Of a DNA stretch of 64,000 bases, positions 25,084 to 32,769 are shown in pieces. The translations under genes were made by a program, and so were the position numbers. The number at the start of each line of letters is the position of its first letter. The stretch's first letter is position 1. The DNA lies in the NCBI RefSeq assembly GCF_934643285.1, contig NZ_CAKUBT010000008.1, positions 19,429 to 83,428 of the forward strand. The letters are read 5' to 3'. This stretch comes from an uncultured Ellagibacter sp. Lineage in GTDB: Bacteria; Actinomycetota; Coriobacteriia; Coriobacteriales; Eggerthellaceae. Under the pieces are notes generated by a model. The model searched no databases. It was not told the DNA's origin and saw only the letters and a program-made list of their open reading frames with translations.

Positions 25084-26640
25084 GTGGAACAAAAACCCTC
25101 ATTTGACAAGCGCTTTGCGCTGCTTATCGACGCGGACAACGTGTCATCGAAGTACATCAAGCCCATTCTCGACGAGCTTTCGAAATACGGCACCATCACC
25201 TACAAGCGCATTTACGGCGACTGGACGAGCACCCTGCACGCCAAGTGGAAAGATGCGCTGCTCGACAATTCCATCACACCGATTCAGCAGTTCAGCTACA
25301 CCGTCGGCAAGAACGCCACCGACTCGGCCATGATCATCGACGCGATGGACATCCTCTATACGAACTCGGTCGAGGGCTTCTGTCTCGTGTCGAGCGACAG
25401 CGATTTCACGCGCCTGGCGAGCCGTATCCGCGAGAGCGGCCTTACGGTGATCGGGATGGGCGAGAAGAAAACGCCCACGCCGTTTCGCAAGGCATGCGAC
25501 ATCTTCACCACGCTTGAGCTGCTCATCGGCGAGGCGCGTCGCGACAAGGCCAACGGCTCCTCGTCGAGCCTGACCATCGAGGAGGTCGAGCGCGCAGTCG
25601 TCGATATCATCACCGACAACCAGAACAACGGGAAGTCGACGGGCTTAGGCGAGGTGGGAAGCCGCCTGCTCAAGCGCTACCCCGACTTCGACGTGCGCTC
25701 GTTCGGCACGAACCTGCTCTCGAAGCTTCTCGGCGAGTTCAAGAGCGTCACTATTCGCAAGGACGGCTCGAACGTGCGGGTCGAGCTTGCGGAAGGCGTC
25801 GAGCACGAGCGTGCGGCGGCTGAGAAGCCTTCTGATCCCGAGGGCGCTGGCGAGCAAGCGGGCGAGCAAACTGAAACTGCGAGCGCTTCTGAGGATTCGG
25901 AGAGCGAGGGAGGCGAGGATGCGTCCTCGCACAGCTCGAAGTCGCGCCGTCGCCGCAGCCGCCGTCGCAAATCATCCAAGGTTTCTGGCGCTGACCAGGG
26001 TGAATCTGCCGACACGAAGACTGATGAGGCAGCCGATGGACGGCAGGAGGTAACCTCCGAGGCTGCTGAGTCGCAGGCGGTATCGACCGATCAGCAGGGC
26101 GAGTCCAGCGATTCGCCCGCAGGGGAGCAAGAGGCCGCCTCCGATGCGGCTGACGCCTCGCAGGCCGAAGAGGCAGGGACTCAGGATACGGCAGCTAATG
26201 AGGCTAAACCGGCTGAGAGCGATGGGGCGAGCAAGAAAAAGGCGTCCACCGCGCGAAAGAATAAGGCGGCTGCTGGAGATGACCGGGCTGACAAGGCGCA
26301 GGCTGCCGACGAGGCGAACCGCGCCGGCAAGGCTCAGGCTCAGACGGCAGGTGAGTCCGCTGAAGGCGGCAAGGCCCAGGCGCCCGCGAAGCGCCGCCGC
26401 AGCCGTTCGCGCAAGGCCTCTGCAACTCCTGCGACTCCCGACGATTTCATTCGCGCGGAAGTGGCCGAGGCGGGCAAGGACGGCATTGCCGTTGCCGAGC
26501 TCTCCAAACGCGTGCGCACGCGCTTCAAGTCCTTCAAGGTCCGTGAGCTCGGGTATCCGCATCTTGCTGGCTATCTTGCCGACGTCGAGGGCGTGCGCGT
26601 GTACAAGCAGGGTCGCGAGAACTGGGTCGCGAAGGAGTAG
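25084..26640 (+). CDS. NYN-domain nuclease-like protein with LOTUS/OST-HTH domains
   Basis: 518 residues. The N-terminal NYN (PIN-like) domain shows the acidic positions LLIDADN, DSAMIIDAMD and LVSSDSDFTRLASRIRESG expected of a metal-dependent RNase fold. Next is an OST-HTH/LOTUS module (about 165-240), a long acidic then Ala/Lys-rich low-complexity linker (about 245-450), and a second LOTUS-like module at the C-terminus (DDFIRAEVAEAGKDG...GRENWVAKE). The GTG at 25084 has AAAAGGAG at ideal distance; an upstream ATG at 25033 would add 17 residues. Probably acts on RNA; targets unknown. Confidence 0.85.
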   Translation: MEQKPSFDKRFALLIDADNVSSKYIKPILDELSKYGTITYKRIYGDWTSTLHAKWKDALLDNSITPIQQFSYTVGKNATDSAMIIDAMDILYTNSVEGFCLVSSDSDFTRLASRIRESGLTVIGMGEKKTPTPFRKACDIFTTLELLIGEARRDKANGSSSSLTIEEVERAVVDIITDNQNNGKSTGLGEVGSRLLKRYPDFDVRSFGTNLLSKLLGEFKSVTIRKDGSNVRVELAEGVEHERAAAEKPSDPEGAGEQAGEQTETASASEDSESEGGEDASSHSSKSRRRRSRRRKSSKVSGADQGESADTKTDEAADGRQEVTSEAAESQAVSTDQQGESSDSPAGEQEAASDAADASQAEEAGTQDTAANEAKPAESDGASKKKASTARKNKAAAGDDRADKAQAADEANRAGKAQAQTAGESAEGGKAQAPAKRRRSRSRKASATPATPDDFIRAEVAEAGKDGIAVAELSKRVRTRFKSFKVRELGYPHLAGYLADVEGVRVYKQGRENWVAKE

Positions 26641-26760
26641 CGCGTTCCTCTGCGGAGGGGCGAAGTGTCCTTCAATCGGGAGTGGAACGCCCTTGACGGT
26701 GGGAGCGTACCCTCGACGGTGGGGCACGCGTCTTCCTCTGGGGCCGCCGGGGCTCGCCGC

Positions 26761-27624
26761 TTACTTCTCGCCGCCTGCTGCCAAATCGTGGCTCGCGACG
26801 AAGGCGGCCAGGTCGTCTTCCCAGGTGGGCATCTCGAACACGCCCGTCAGGCGCGCCATCATGTTGTCGAGCTCGATGCGGTAGCCGTGCTCGGGCTTGC
26901 TCGCTCCGCGCAGGTTGCCAATCGGTTCTCCCACCAGCTCGAAGGCGCGCTCGAAGAACTCGAAGCGGCTCGTCACGCCCGTGCAGGCGGCATGGAAGGT
27001 GCCGAACTCGTTGGACTCCATGACGGCCACGACGGCCTTGGCGAACGTATCGGCCGAGGTGGGGCACGCGAACTGGTTCGCGGGCACGTACACGGTGCGA
27101 CCCTCGCGGCTCGCCTTCAGCGCGCGAGGGAGGATGTCGTCAGGCTCGGCGGTGTAGACCCATGACGAGCGCACGATGATGTGGCGGCGGTTGAGCTCGC
27201 ACACGAACCGCTCGCCGGCGAGCTTCGACTTGCCGTAGACGTGCGGCGGGTCGGTCGGGTCGAACTCGTTGAAGGGATGCTCGGACATGGCGGGGAACAA
27301 ATCGTCGGTTGACAGGTGCACAAGCGTCGCCCCCACCGAGGCGCTCGCGATGGCGAGGTTGCGCGCGCCGAGCGCGTTCACCTGATAGGCTCGGTCGGGG
27401 TTGGCCTCGGCCTCGGTACGGCTTGCAAGAGCGGCGCAGTTGATGACGAAAGAGGGCTTCTCCGACTCGGCGAAGGCGAGGCTTCGCTGCAGGTCGACGA
27501 TATCAAGTTCCCTATCGGTCGTCACGACGCGATATCGATCGTGGTCGAGTCGCGCGTTGATCGTGCGGCCCATGCGCCCGGCGGCGCCGGTGATCCATAC
27601 GGTTGCCTGAGGCTCAACGCTCAT
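26761..27624 (-). CDS. RmlD-like sugar nucleotide reductase (SDR family)
   Basis: 287 residues of the extended short-chain dehydrogenase family, closest in pattern to dTDP-4-dehydrorhamnose reductase. Nucleotide motif ITGAAGRMGRTI, HLSTDDLF (relatives have STDYVF) and the catalytic YGKSKLAGE (YxxxK). No rml genes are adjacent, so the substrate is open; MAT2B-like or other RmlD paralogues are alternatives. The start ATG has AAGGAGCATCCGTCC upstream. Divergent from thrS. Confidence 0.8.
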   Translation of the reverse strand: MSVEPQATVWITGAAGRMGRTINARLDHDRYRVVTTDRELDIVDLQRSLAFAESEKPSFVINCAALASRTEAEANPDRAYQVNALGARNLAIASASVGATLVHLSTDDLFPAMSEHPFNEFDPTDPPHVYGKSKLAGERFVCELNRRHIIVRSSWVYTAEPDDILPRALKASREGRTVYVPANQFACPTSADTFAKAVVAVMESNEFGTFHAACTGVTSRFEFFERAFELVGEPIGNLRGASKPEHGYRIELDNMMARLTGVFEMPTWEDDLAAFVASHDLAAGGEK

Positions 27625-27708
27625 GGACGGATGCTCCTTCGTTGTGCGGTTCGTTTTCGTTTCGCCTTCCGAAACCGCACTATCTTAACGCAAGTTTCGT
27701 GCTTGCGG

Positions 27709-27736
27709 TTGCGCAAGCGTTTTCATCGCTTATTAT
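27709..27736 (+). promoter_or_regulatory. Promoter of thrS
   Basis: TTGCGC (27709-27714), a 16-base spacer, TATTAT (27731-27736). The 11-mer TTGCGCAAGCG recurs 50 nt downstream in the leader. I saw no T-box or other riboswitch motif. Confidence 0.5.
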
Positions 27737-27785
27737 GTTTGTTTGGCTTGTGTTTCGAATTGCGCAAGCGAGGAAATCAACGGTT

Positions 27786-27804
27786 CAGGCGGGATGGCCG
27801 CCTG
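27786..27804 (+). promoter_or_regulatory. Hairpin just before the thrS ribosome binding site
   Basis: CAGGCGG (27786-27792) pairs with CCGCCTG (27798-27804), loop GATGG, six nt before GGGGAAGG. It could act as a translational operator. ThrRS of E. coli represses its own mRNA through hairpins; whether that happens here is inference. Confidence 0.35.
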
Positions 27805-27822
27805 GCATGGGGAAGGACTCTC

Positions 27823-29715
27823 ATGAATATTGCACTACCCGATGGCTCGGTAAAAGAGCTCGCTGCCGGCGCGACCGTCGCCGACGTTGCGGCTTCCATC
27901 GGCGCGGGCCTTGCGAAGGCTGCGCTGGCTGGCAAGGTCGATGGCACACTGGTCGACCTCACAGCAACCGTGACGGATGGGGCAACCGTTGAGATCATCA
28001 CCGCGAAAAGCCCCGAGGCGCTTCACATCATGCGCCACTCCTGCGCCCACATCATGGCGGAAGCCGTGCAGGAGCTCTATCCCGGCACGCAGATCGCCTT
28101 CGGCCCTGCGACCGACGATGGCTACTTCTACGATTTTGAGCTTCCTAACAATATCTCCTCCGACGACTTCGGCGCCATCGAGAAGAAGATGGCCGAAATC
28201 GTCAAGGCCGACGAACCCTTCGTGCGCGAGGTCGTGAGCATCGACGAGGCGAAGAAGATCTTCGCTGACCAGCGCTTCAAGTTGGAACACATCGACGACT
28301 TGACCGACCAGGAAATCTCGATCTACCGCCACGGGTCCTTTGTCGATTTGTGCGCCGGCCCGCACGTCCCCTCCGCCGGCAAAATCGGCGCCTTCAAGAT
28401 GATGAAGCTCGCCGGTGCCTATTGGCGCGGCGACGCGACGCGCGAGCAGCTGCAGCGCCTCTATGGCACGGCCTTCTTCAAGAAGTCGGAGCTCGAGGAG
28501 TACCTGCACAACCTCGAAGAGGCCGAGAAGCGCGACCATCGCCGCATCGGCCGCGAGATGGACATCTTCATGATGCGCGACGAGGCGCCTGGCTTCCCGT
28601 TCTTCCTGCCCAACGGCATGATCTTGAAGAACACGTTGCTCGACTACTGGCGCGAGATTCACAAGAAGGCCGGCTACGTGGAAATCTCCACGCCGATGAT
28701 CATGAACAAGCAGCTGTGGCAGACGTCGGGCCACTGGGACCACTACAAGGACAACATGTACTCGACGGTCATCGACGAAGAAGAGTACTGCGTGAAGCCG
28801 ATGAACTGCCCGGGCGGCGTGCTCGTGTACGCGTCCAAGCCGCATAGCTATCGCGACCTGCCTATTCGTGCGGGTGAGATCGGACTGGTGCACCGCCACG
28901 AGATGAAGGGCGCGCTGCACGGCCTGTTCCGCGTGCGCTGCTTCAATCAGGACGATGCGCACCTGTTCGTGCGTCCCGACCAGCTGACCGAGGAAATCGT
29001 GGGCGTCGTCAAGCTCATCGACTCGGTCTACCAGCAGTTCGGGTTCACCTACCACGTCGAGCTTTCCACGCGCCCCGAGGATTCGATGGGCTCTGACGAG
29101 GATTGGGCCGCAGCCGAGGCCGGCCTTAAGACCGCGCTTGAAGAGCTCGGTATGGAATACGAGGTCAACGAGGGCGACGGCGCCTTCTACGGCCCCAAGA
29201 TCGACTTCCACCTGAACGACTCGCTCGGACGCACCTGGCAGTGCGGCACCGTGCAGCTCGACTTCCAGATGCCGCAGAACTTCGATCTGGAATACACCGA
29301 CGCGGACGGCTCGAAGAAGCGCCCGGTCATGCTCCATCGCGTGTGCTACGGCTCGGTCGAGCGCTTCATCGGCATCCTGATCGAGCATTATGCGGGCAAG
29401 TTCCCCGTGTGGCTCGCGCCGATGCAGGTGAAGGTGCTTCCCGTTTCCGAGAAGAGCCGCGATTACGCGCACAAGGTCGCCGACGCGATCGAGGCAGCCG
29501 GCATCCGCGTCGTGGTGGACAACCGCGACGAGAAGATTGGCTACAAGATCCGCGAGGCGCGCTCCATCGACCGCGTGCCCTATATGGTGATCGTGGGTGA
29601 GAAGGAGGCCGAGGAGGGCACCATCTCCGTGCGCGACCGCACGAACGAGACGCACCCCTCCACGATCGAGGACTTCTGCGCGAAGGTGTGCGAGGAGATT
29701 CGCACGCGCGCATAA
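27823..29715 (+). CDS. thrS: Threonyl-tRNA synthetase
   Basis: 630 residues with the full bacterial layout. TGS domain (1-60); editing domain with HSCAHIMAEAV and the LCAGPHVPSAG segment; class II catalytic core with MNCPGG (zinc cysteine), RAGEIGLVHRHEMKGALHGLFRVR and CYGSVERFIGILIEHYAGKFP; anticodon-binding domain at the end (VVDNRDEKIGYKIREA). The ATG at 27823 follows GGGGAAGGACTCTC. Longer open sequence upstream is not coding. A good terminator follows. Confidence 0.96.
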   Translation: MNIALPDGSVKELAAGATVADVAASIGAGLAKAALAGKVDGTLVDLTATVTDGATVEIITAKSPEALHIMRHSCAHIMAEAVQELYPGTQIAFGPATDDGYFYDFELPNNISSDDFGAIEKKMAEIVKADEPFVREVVSIDEAKKIFADQRFKLEHIDDLTDQEISIYRHGSFVDLCAGPHVPSAGKIGAFKMMKLAGAYWRGDATREQLQRLYGTAFFKKSELEEYLHNLEEAEKRDHRRIGREMDIFMMRDEAPGFPFFLPNGMILKNTLLDYWREIHKKAGYVEISTPMIMNKQLWQTSGHWDHYKDNMYSTVIDEEEYCVKPMNCPGGVLVYASKPHSYRDLPIRAGEIGLVHRHEMKGALHGLFRVRCFNQDDAHLFVRPDQLTEEIVGVVKLIDSVYQQFGFTYHVELSTRPEDSMGSDEDWAAAEAGLKTALEELGMEYEVNEGDGAFYGPKIDFHLNDSLGRTWQCGTVQLDFQMPQNFDLEYTDADGSKKRPVMLHRVCYGSVERFIGILIEHYAGKFPVWLAPMQVKVLPVSEKSRDYAHKVADAIEAAGIRVVVDNRDEKIGYKIREARSIDRVPYMVIVGEKEAEEGTISVRDRTNETHPSTIEDFCAKVCEEIRTRA

Positions 29716-29746
29716 ACCTCGTGTGGCCTGGTGTGATTGGCTGTTG

Positions 29747-29782
29747 CGGCGGGCTGTCCTGCGATGGGCGCCCGCCGTTTTT
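29747..29782 (+). terminator. Rho-independent terminator of thrS
   Basis: CGGCGGGC (29747-29754) pairs with GCCCGCCG (29770-29777), followed by TTTTT (29778-29782). Confidence 0.85.
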
Positions 29783-29808
29783 GTTGATTTCGGTTGGAGG
29801 ATGGGAAG

Positions 29809-30663
29809 ATGCGCACGGCGGCATGTCGTTTGCACAAGGGGTTTTCACTTGAGAAGCGGATGGAAGGCGCGAAGGCAGCGCTCGAGTTCGAGCCGTCCGC
29901 TCGCCGGGGGGCGTGGCGCCTTTGGGCACCTGAAGGGGACGTGCGCCCAGATGACGAGGCGTTTTCCCGCGTCGTGCTCGATTTGGGGTGCGGCAAGGGC
30001 GAGTACACGGTGGCGCGTGCCGAGGCCGATCCTGAGACGCTTTTCGTGGGCATCGACGTCGACCCCATCTGCGTGATGCGCTCGGCCGAGGCGGCATGCG
30101 AGGCGGGCGCGGGAAACGTCGTCTTCCTGCACGATGAGGACCCTGACGTTCTCGAGCTGTTCGACGAGGGGGAGCTAGCAAGTATCCTCATCAACTTCCC
30201 GACGCCGTTTCCCAAGAAGAAGCGCGCGCCCCGTCGTCTGACCTATCTCGATCGCCTGATGAAGTACCGCCGCGTGCTTGAGGAAGGCGGCACCGTGCGC
30301 ATGCGCACCGACTCCACCCCGTTTCGCGATTTCTCCTTGACGCAGCTTGAGCTGGCAGGCTACAAGATCGAGTGGGAAACCGACGACGTGCGAGGGATGT
30401 TTCCTGATGAGCCGTGGAGCGGCTACGAGCGCAAGCTCGTGGCGAAAGGCGCGCCGGTCGTGGGCTTTTGCGCGGTGCCGGGGCCTGCCCCCGAGCATGT
30501 GGAGCAAACCGCGCCGCTCTCGCTTGTGAGCTATCTTCCCGAGGATTTGGAGAACCTCGACTACATCCCCTTCGGCATGCAGGGCTCGATCGACAACATC
30601 GTCGGCTACAACGCGAACCGTCGCAAGAAGGGGCTGCCCGACTGGCGCCCGCCTGTTGTCTAG
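29809..30663 (+). CDS. trmB: tRNA (guanine-N7-)-methyltransferase
   Basis: 284 residues. It methylates G46 in tRNA variable loops. SAM site VVLDLGCGKGEYTVA near residue 55 and the family motif FPTPFPKKKRAPRRL near residue 130. There are N-terminal (~40) and C-terminal (~60) extensions relative to typical 210-240 residue enzymes. The ATG at 29809 has TTGGAGGAT upstream; a TTG at 29794 is the alternative. A diverged copy of its last ten codons follows at 30677-30707. Confidence 0.88.
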   Translation: MRTAACRLHKGFSLEKRMEGAKAALEFEPSARRGAWRLWAPEGDVRPDDEAFSRVVLDLGCGKGEYTVARAEADPETLFVGIDVDPICVMRSAEAACEAGAGNVVFLHDEDPDVLELFDEGELASILINFPTPFPKKKRAPRRLTYLDRLMKYRRVLEEGGTVRMRTDSTPFRDFSLTQLELAGYKIEWETDDVRGMFPDEPWSGYERKLVAKGAPVVGFCAVPGPAPEHVEQTAPLSLVSYLPEDLENLDYIPFGMQGSIDNIVGYNANRRKKGLPDWRPPVV

Positions 30664-30676
30664 CGGGGCTAGCGTC

Positions 30677-30707
30677 CTGCGCGATTGGCGCCCGCCCGTC
30701 GTTTAGC
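30677..30707 (+). repeat. Diverged duplicate of the trmB 3' end
   Basis: It matches 26 of 31 bases of 30634-30664, the last codons and stop of trmB. Translated in its own frame it reads LRDWRPPVV-stop against LPDWRPPVV-stop in the gene. Four of the five differences are synonymous. The offset of 43 puts it in another frame from trmB. Confidence 0.6.
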
Positions 30708-30789
30708 CAAGTTGGTAGAATTGCCCGTCCCGCCCGTGCGCGGCAGATGATAGCATGGGGAAACGACACCGGTTGGGAAGGGGCGTTTC

Positions 30790-31104
30790 GTGAGCAGTCC
30801 ATCAATGCGGGGCTATTGCGACAAAATGCGGCAGGCGAACAAGGAGGCGCGGGCGACGGTTATCGCGCTGGCCTGCATTATCATCGTGTGGCTTGTCGGC
30901 GGCTTCGGGCTTGCCGGAACGGATATCGAGGTGTTCCACACGCCGCTTTGGATCATCGGCGGGTGTGTGGCGCCATGGATCGCCGCGATCGTCGCCGCGG
31001 TCGTGCTGAGCCGTCGCGTCTTCGTCGATTTCGACTTGGACGACGATTCGGTTAATGCCTCCACCTCCGATGGGGCATGCGAGGAGGGTGCGCGCCATGA
31101 GTAA
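30790..31104 (+). CDS. DUF997/YhdT-like small membrane subunit
   Basis: 104 residues with two hydrophobic segments (ATVIALACIIIVWLVGGFGL and PLWIIGGCVAPWIAAIVAAVVL). It matches the YhdT/DUF997 family, which is regularly encoded just before a sodium/pantothenate symporter. It overlaps that symporter gene by 8 nt here. GTG start with GGGAAGGGG upstream. Probably an accessory subunit of the transporter (inference from gene pairing). Confidence 0.8.
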   Translation: MSSPSMRGYCDKMRQANKEARATVIALACIIIVWLVGGFGLAGTDIEVFHTPLWIIGGCVAPWIAAIVAAVVLSRRVFVDFDLDDDSVNASTSDGACEEGARHE

Positions 31105-32587
31105 CCTCGTTGCACTCGTGCCCCTTGTCTTATTCCTTATCCTTGCGCTTGCGGTGAGCCTTGTTGTGCGCCGGCGCACGCATGTGGCCGGCGGCGGTTT
31201 CGTGAAGGAATACTTCATCGGCAATCGCGCCCTTGGCGGATTCGTACTCGCTATGACGACGATCGCAACCTACGGCTCGGTGAGCTCGTTTGTGGGCGGC
31301 CCCGGGCAGGCGTGGCTCGTTGGCTGGGGCTGGGTTTACATGGCAGTCGTTCAGGTCACAGCCCTCGTTCTGCTCTACGGCATCCTGGGGAAGAAAATGG
31401 CGCTCGTCTCGCGCAAGCTCGATGCCGTCACCGTGATCGACGTCATCCGCGCGCGCTATTCCTCTAACGCGCTCGCCAACGTGAGCGCGGTCGTGGTCGT
31501 GCTCTTCTTCGCGGCGACGATGGTCGCGCAGTTCGTGGGCGGCGCGAAGCTCTTCGAGGCCGTCACCGGGTACTCGTATCTGGTGGGGCTCGTGCTCTTC
31601 GGCGTCGCGGTCGTGCTGTTCACCACCATCGGCGGCTTCCGCGGGGTTGCGGTGACCGACGCGATATGCGGCGTCGCCATGCTCATCGGCATTTTCGTGC
31701 TCGCAGCGGGCATCCTCACCGCCGGCGGCGGCTACGAGAACATCATGGACACCATCCGTGCAAACCGCCCCGAGATGCTCGAGCCCTTCGGCGGCGGCTT
31801 CATGCCCGCGTCGCTGTACTTCACGCAGTGGCTGCTTGTGGGCATCTTCACGTTCGTCCTGCCCCAATCGGCGGTGCGCTGCATGGGCTTCAAGAACACC
31901 AATGCGCTCCACGGCGCGATGATCATGGGCACGGTCATCATCGGCCTCATGATGATCGGCGTGACCTCCCTCGGCGTGCTGTCCGCGGGCGTGCTCACGG
32001 GCGATCTCGCCAGCTATGGCGGCAGCGTCGACAATATCATCCCGCAGGCCATCGCGCAGACGCTTCCGCCCTGGCTTGCCGGTGTGGCCATCATAGGCCC
32101 GATCGCGGCGTCGATTTCCACGGTGTCGTCCCTGCTCATTGCTTCGTCTTCGGCCATTATCAAGGACGTCTACCTGCATCACTGCGAATCGACCGGCAAA
32201 AAGCCCACCGAGCGCACCATCGCGCGGTCAAGCCAAGCCGTCACGCTCTGCGTGGGTGCGATCGTGTTCGTGCTGGCCGTCGTCCCGCCCGACGTCATCT
32301 GGAAGATTAACATGTTCGCGTTCGGCGGCCTTGAGACCGCGTTTTTCTGGGTGCTTGTGTGCGGTCTGTTCTGGAAGCGCGCGGGGAAACGGGGCGCGCT
32401 GCTATCGATGATCGGCGGCACCGCCTCGTACTGCTTGTGCATGGCGCTTGGTTTCAAGGTGATGGGCTTGCACCAAATCGTGATCGGCATCACGGTCGCG
32501 GGCGTGCTCATGGTGTTAGGAAGCCTCCTCGGGCGGCGCGATGCGGCGGAGGAGAAGCGCATGCGCGAGGTGTTCTTCCCCGAGTAG
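31097..32587 (+). CDS. panF: Sodium:solute symporter, PanF (sodium/pantothenate) type
   Basis: 496 residues with about 13 hydrophobic segments of the SSS family. Characteristic: YFIGNRALGGFVLAMTTIATYGSVSSFVGGPGQAW near the N-terminus and the Na+-site region GPIAASISTVSSLLIASSSAIIKD. With the YhdT-like partner just upstream, sodium-driven pantothenate uptake is the best guess; other SSS substrates cannot be excluded. The ATG at 31097 follows GAGGAGGGTG and overlaps the upstream gene. Confidence 0.88.
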   Translation: MSNLVALVPLVLFLILALAVSLVVRRRTHVAGGGFVKEYFIGNRALGGFVLAMTTIATYGSVSSFVGGPGQAWLVGWGWVYMAVVQVTALVLLYGILGKKMALVSRKLDAVTVIDVIRARYSSNALANVSAVVVVLFFAATMVAQFVGGAKLFEAVTGYSYLVGLVLFGVAVVLFTTIGGFRGVAVTDAICGVAMLIGIFVLAAGILTAGGGYENIMDTIRANRPEMLEPFGGGFMPASLYFTQWLLVGIFTFVLPQSAVRCMGFKNTNALHGAMIMGTVIIGLMMIGVTSLGVLSAGVLTGDLASYGGSVDNIIPQAIAQTLPPWLAGVAIIGPIAASISTVSSLLIASSSAIIKDVYLHHCESTGKKPTERTIARSSQAVTLCVGAIVFVLAVVPPDVIWKINMFAFGGLETAFFWVLVCGLFWKRAGKRGALLSMIGGTASYCLCMALGFKVMGLHQIVIGITVAGVLMVLGSLLGRRDAAEEKRMREVFFPE

Positions 32588-32619
32588 AGGGTTGCGAAGG
32601 GAACTGGTTGTTGCATAAA

Positions 32620-32651
32620 GAAGCCGGGCCGCGTGGGTGCGACCCGGCTTC
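32620..32651 (+). terminator. Probable terminator of panF
   Basis: GAAGCCGGG (32620-32628) pairs with CCCGGCTTC (32643-32651), and GCG/CGC extend the stem inward. No strong T-run. Lies between convergent panF and the antiporter gene; the rest of 32652-32769 shows nothing. Confidence 0.6.
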
Positions 32652-32769
32652 GTGCGTTGTGGCCAGCTGCGACTGAGATTCTCCCGCGGCGGCTTCGCGC
32701 GACTGGGCTTCTCGTACCTCGGCTGCTGCGTTTCCTGCCGTTTCGCCCGTCGGCTTGCCGCGGGCCTCG

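Noticed and set aside
26689..26722. Near-tandem repeat CCTTGACGGTGGGAGCGTA / CCCTCGACGGTGGGG between the NYN and reductase genes
   Set aside because: Two short copies only, no structure or context to support a function.
27625..27822. Possible T-box riboswitch before thrS
   Set aside because: No T-box sequence, specifier loop or antiterminator was found.
27835..29835. Long open frame antisense to thrS (similar ones lie antisense to topA, ricT and the ABC-F gene)
   Set aside because: In GC-rich genes the antisense frame often stays open by codon bias. The translations are Arg/His/Leu/Ala-rich, lack domains and ribosome binding sites, and mirror well-supported genes.
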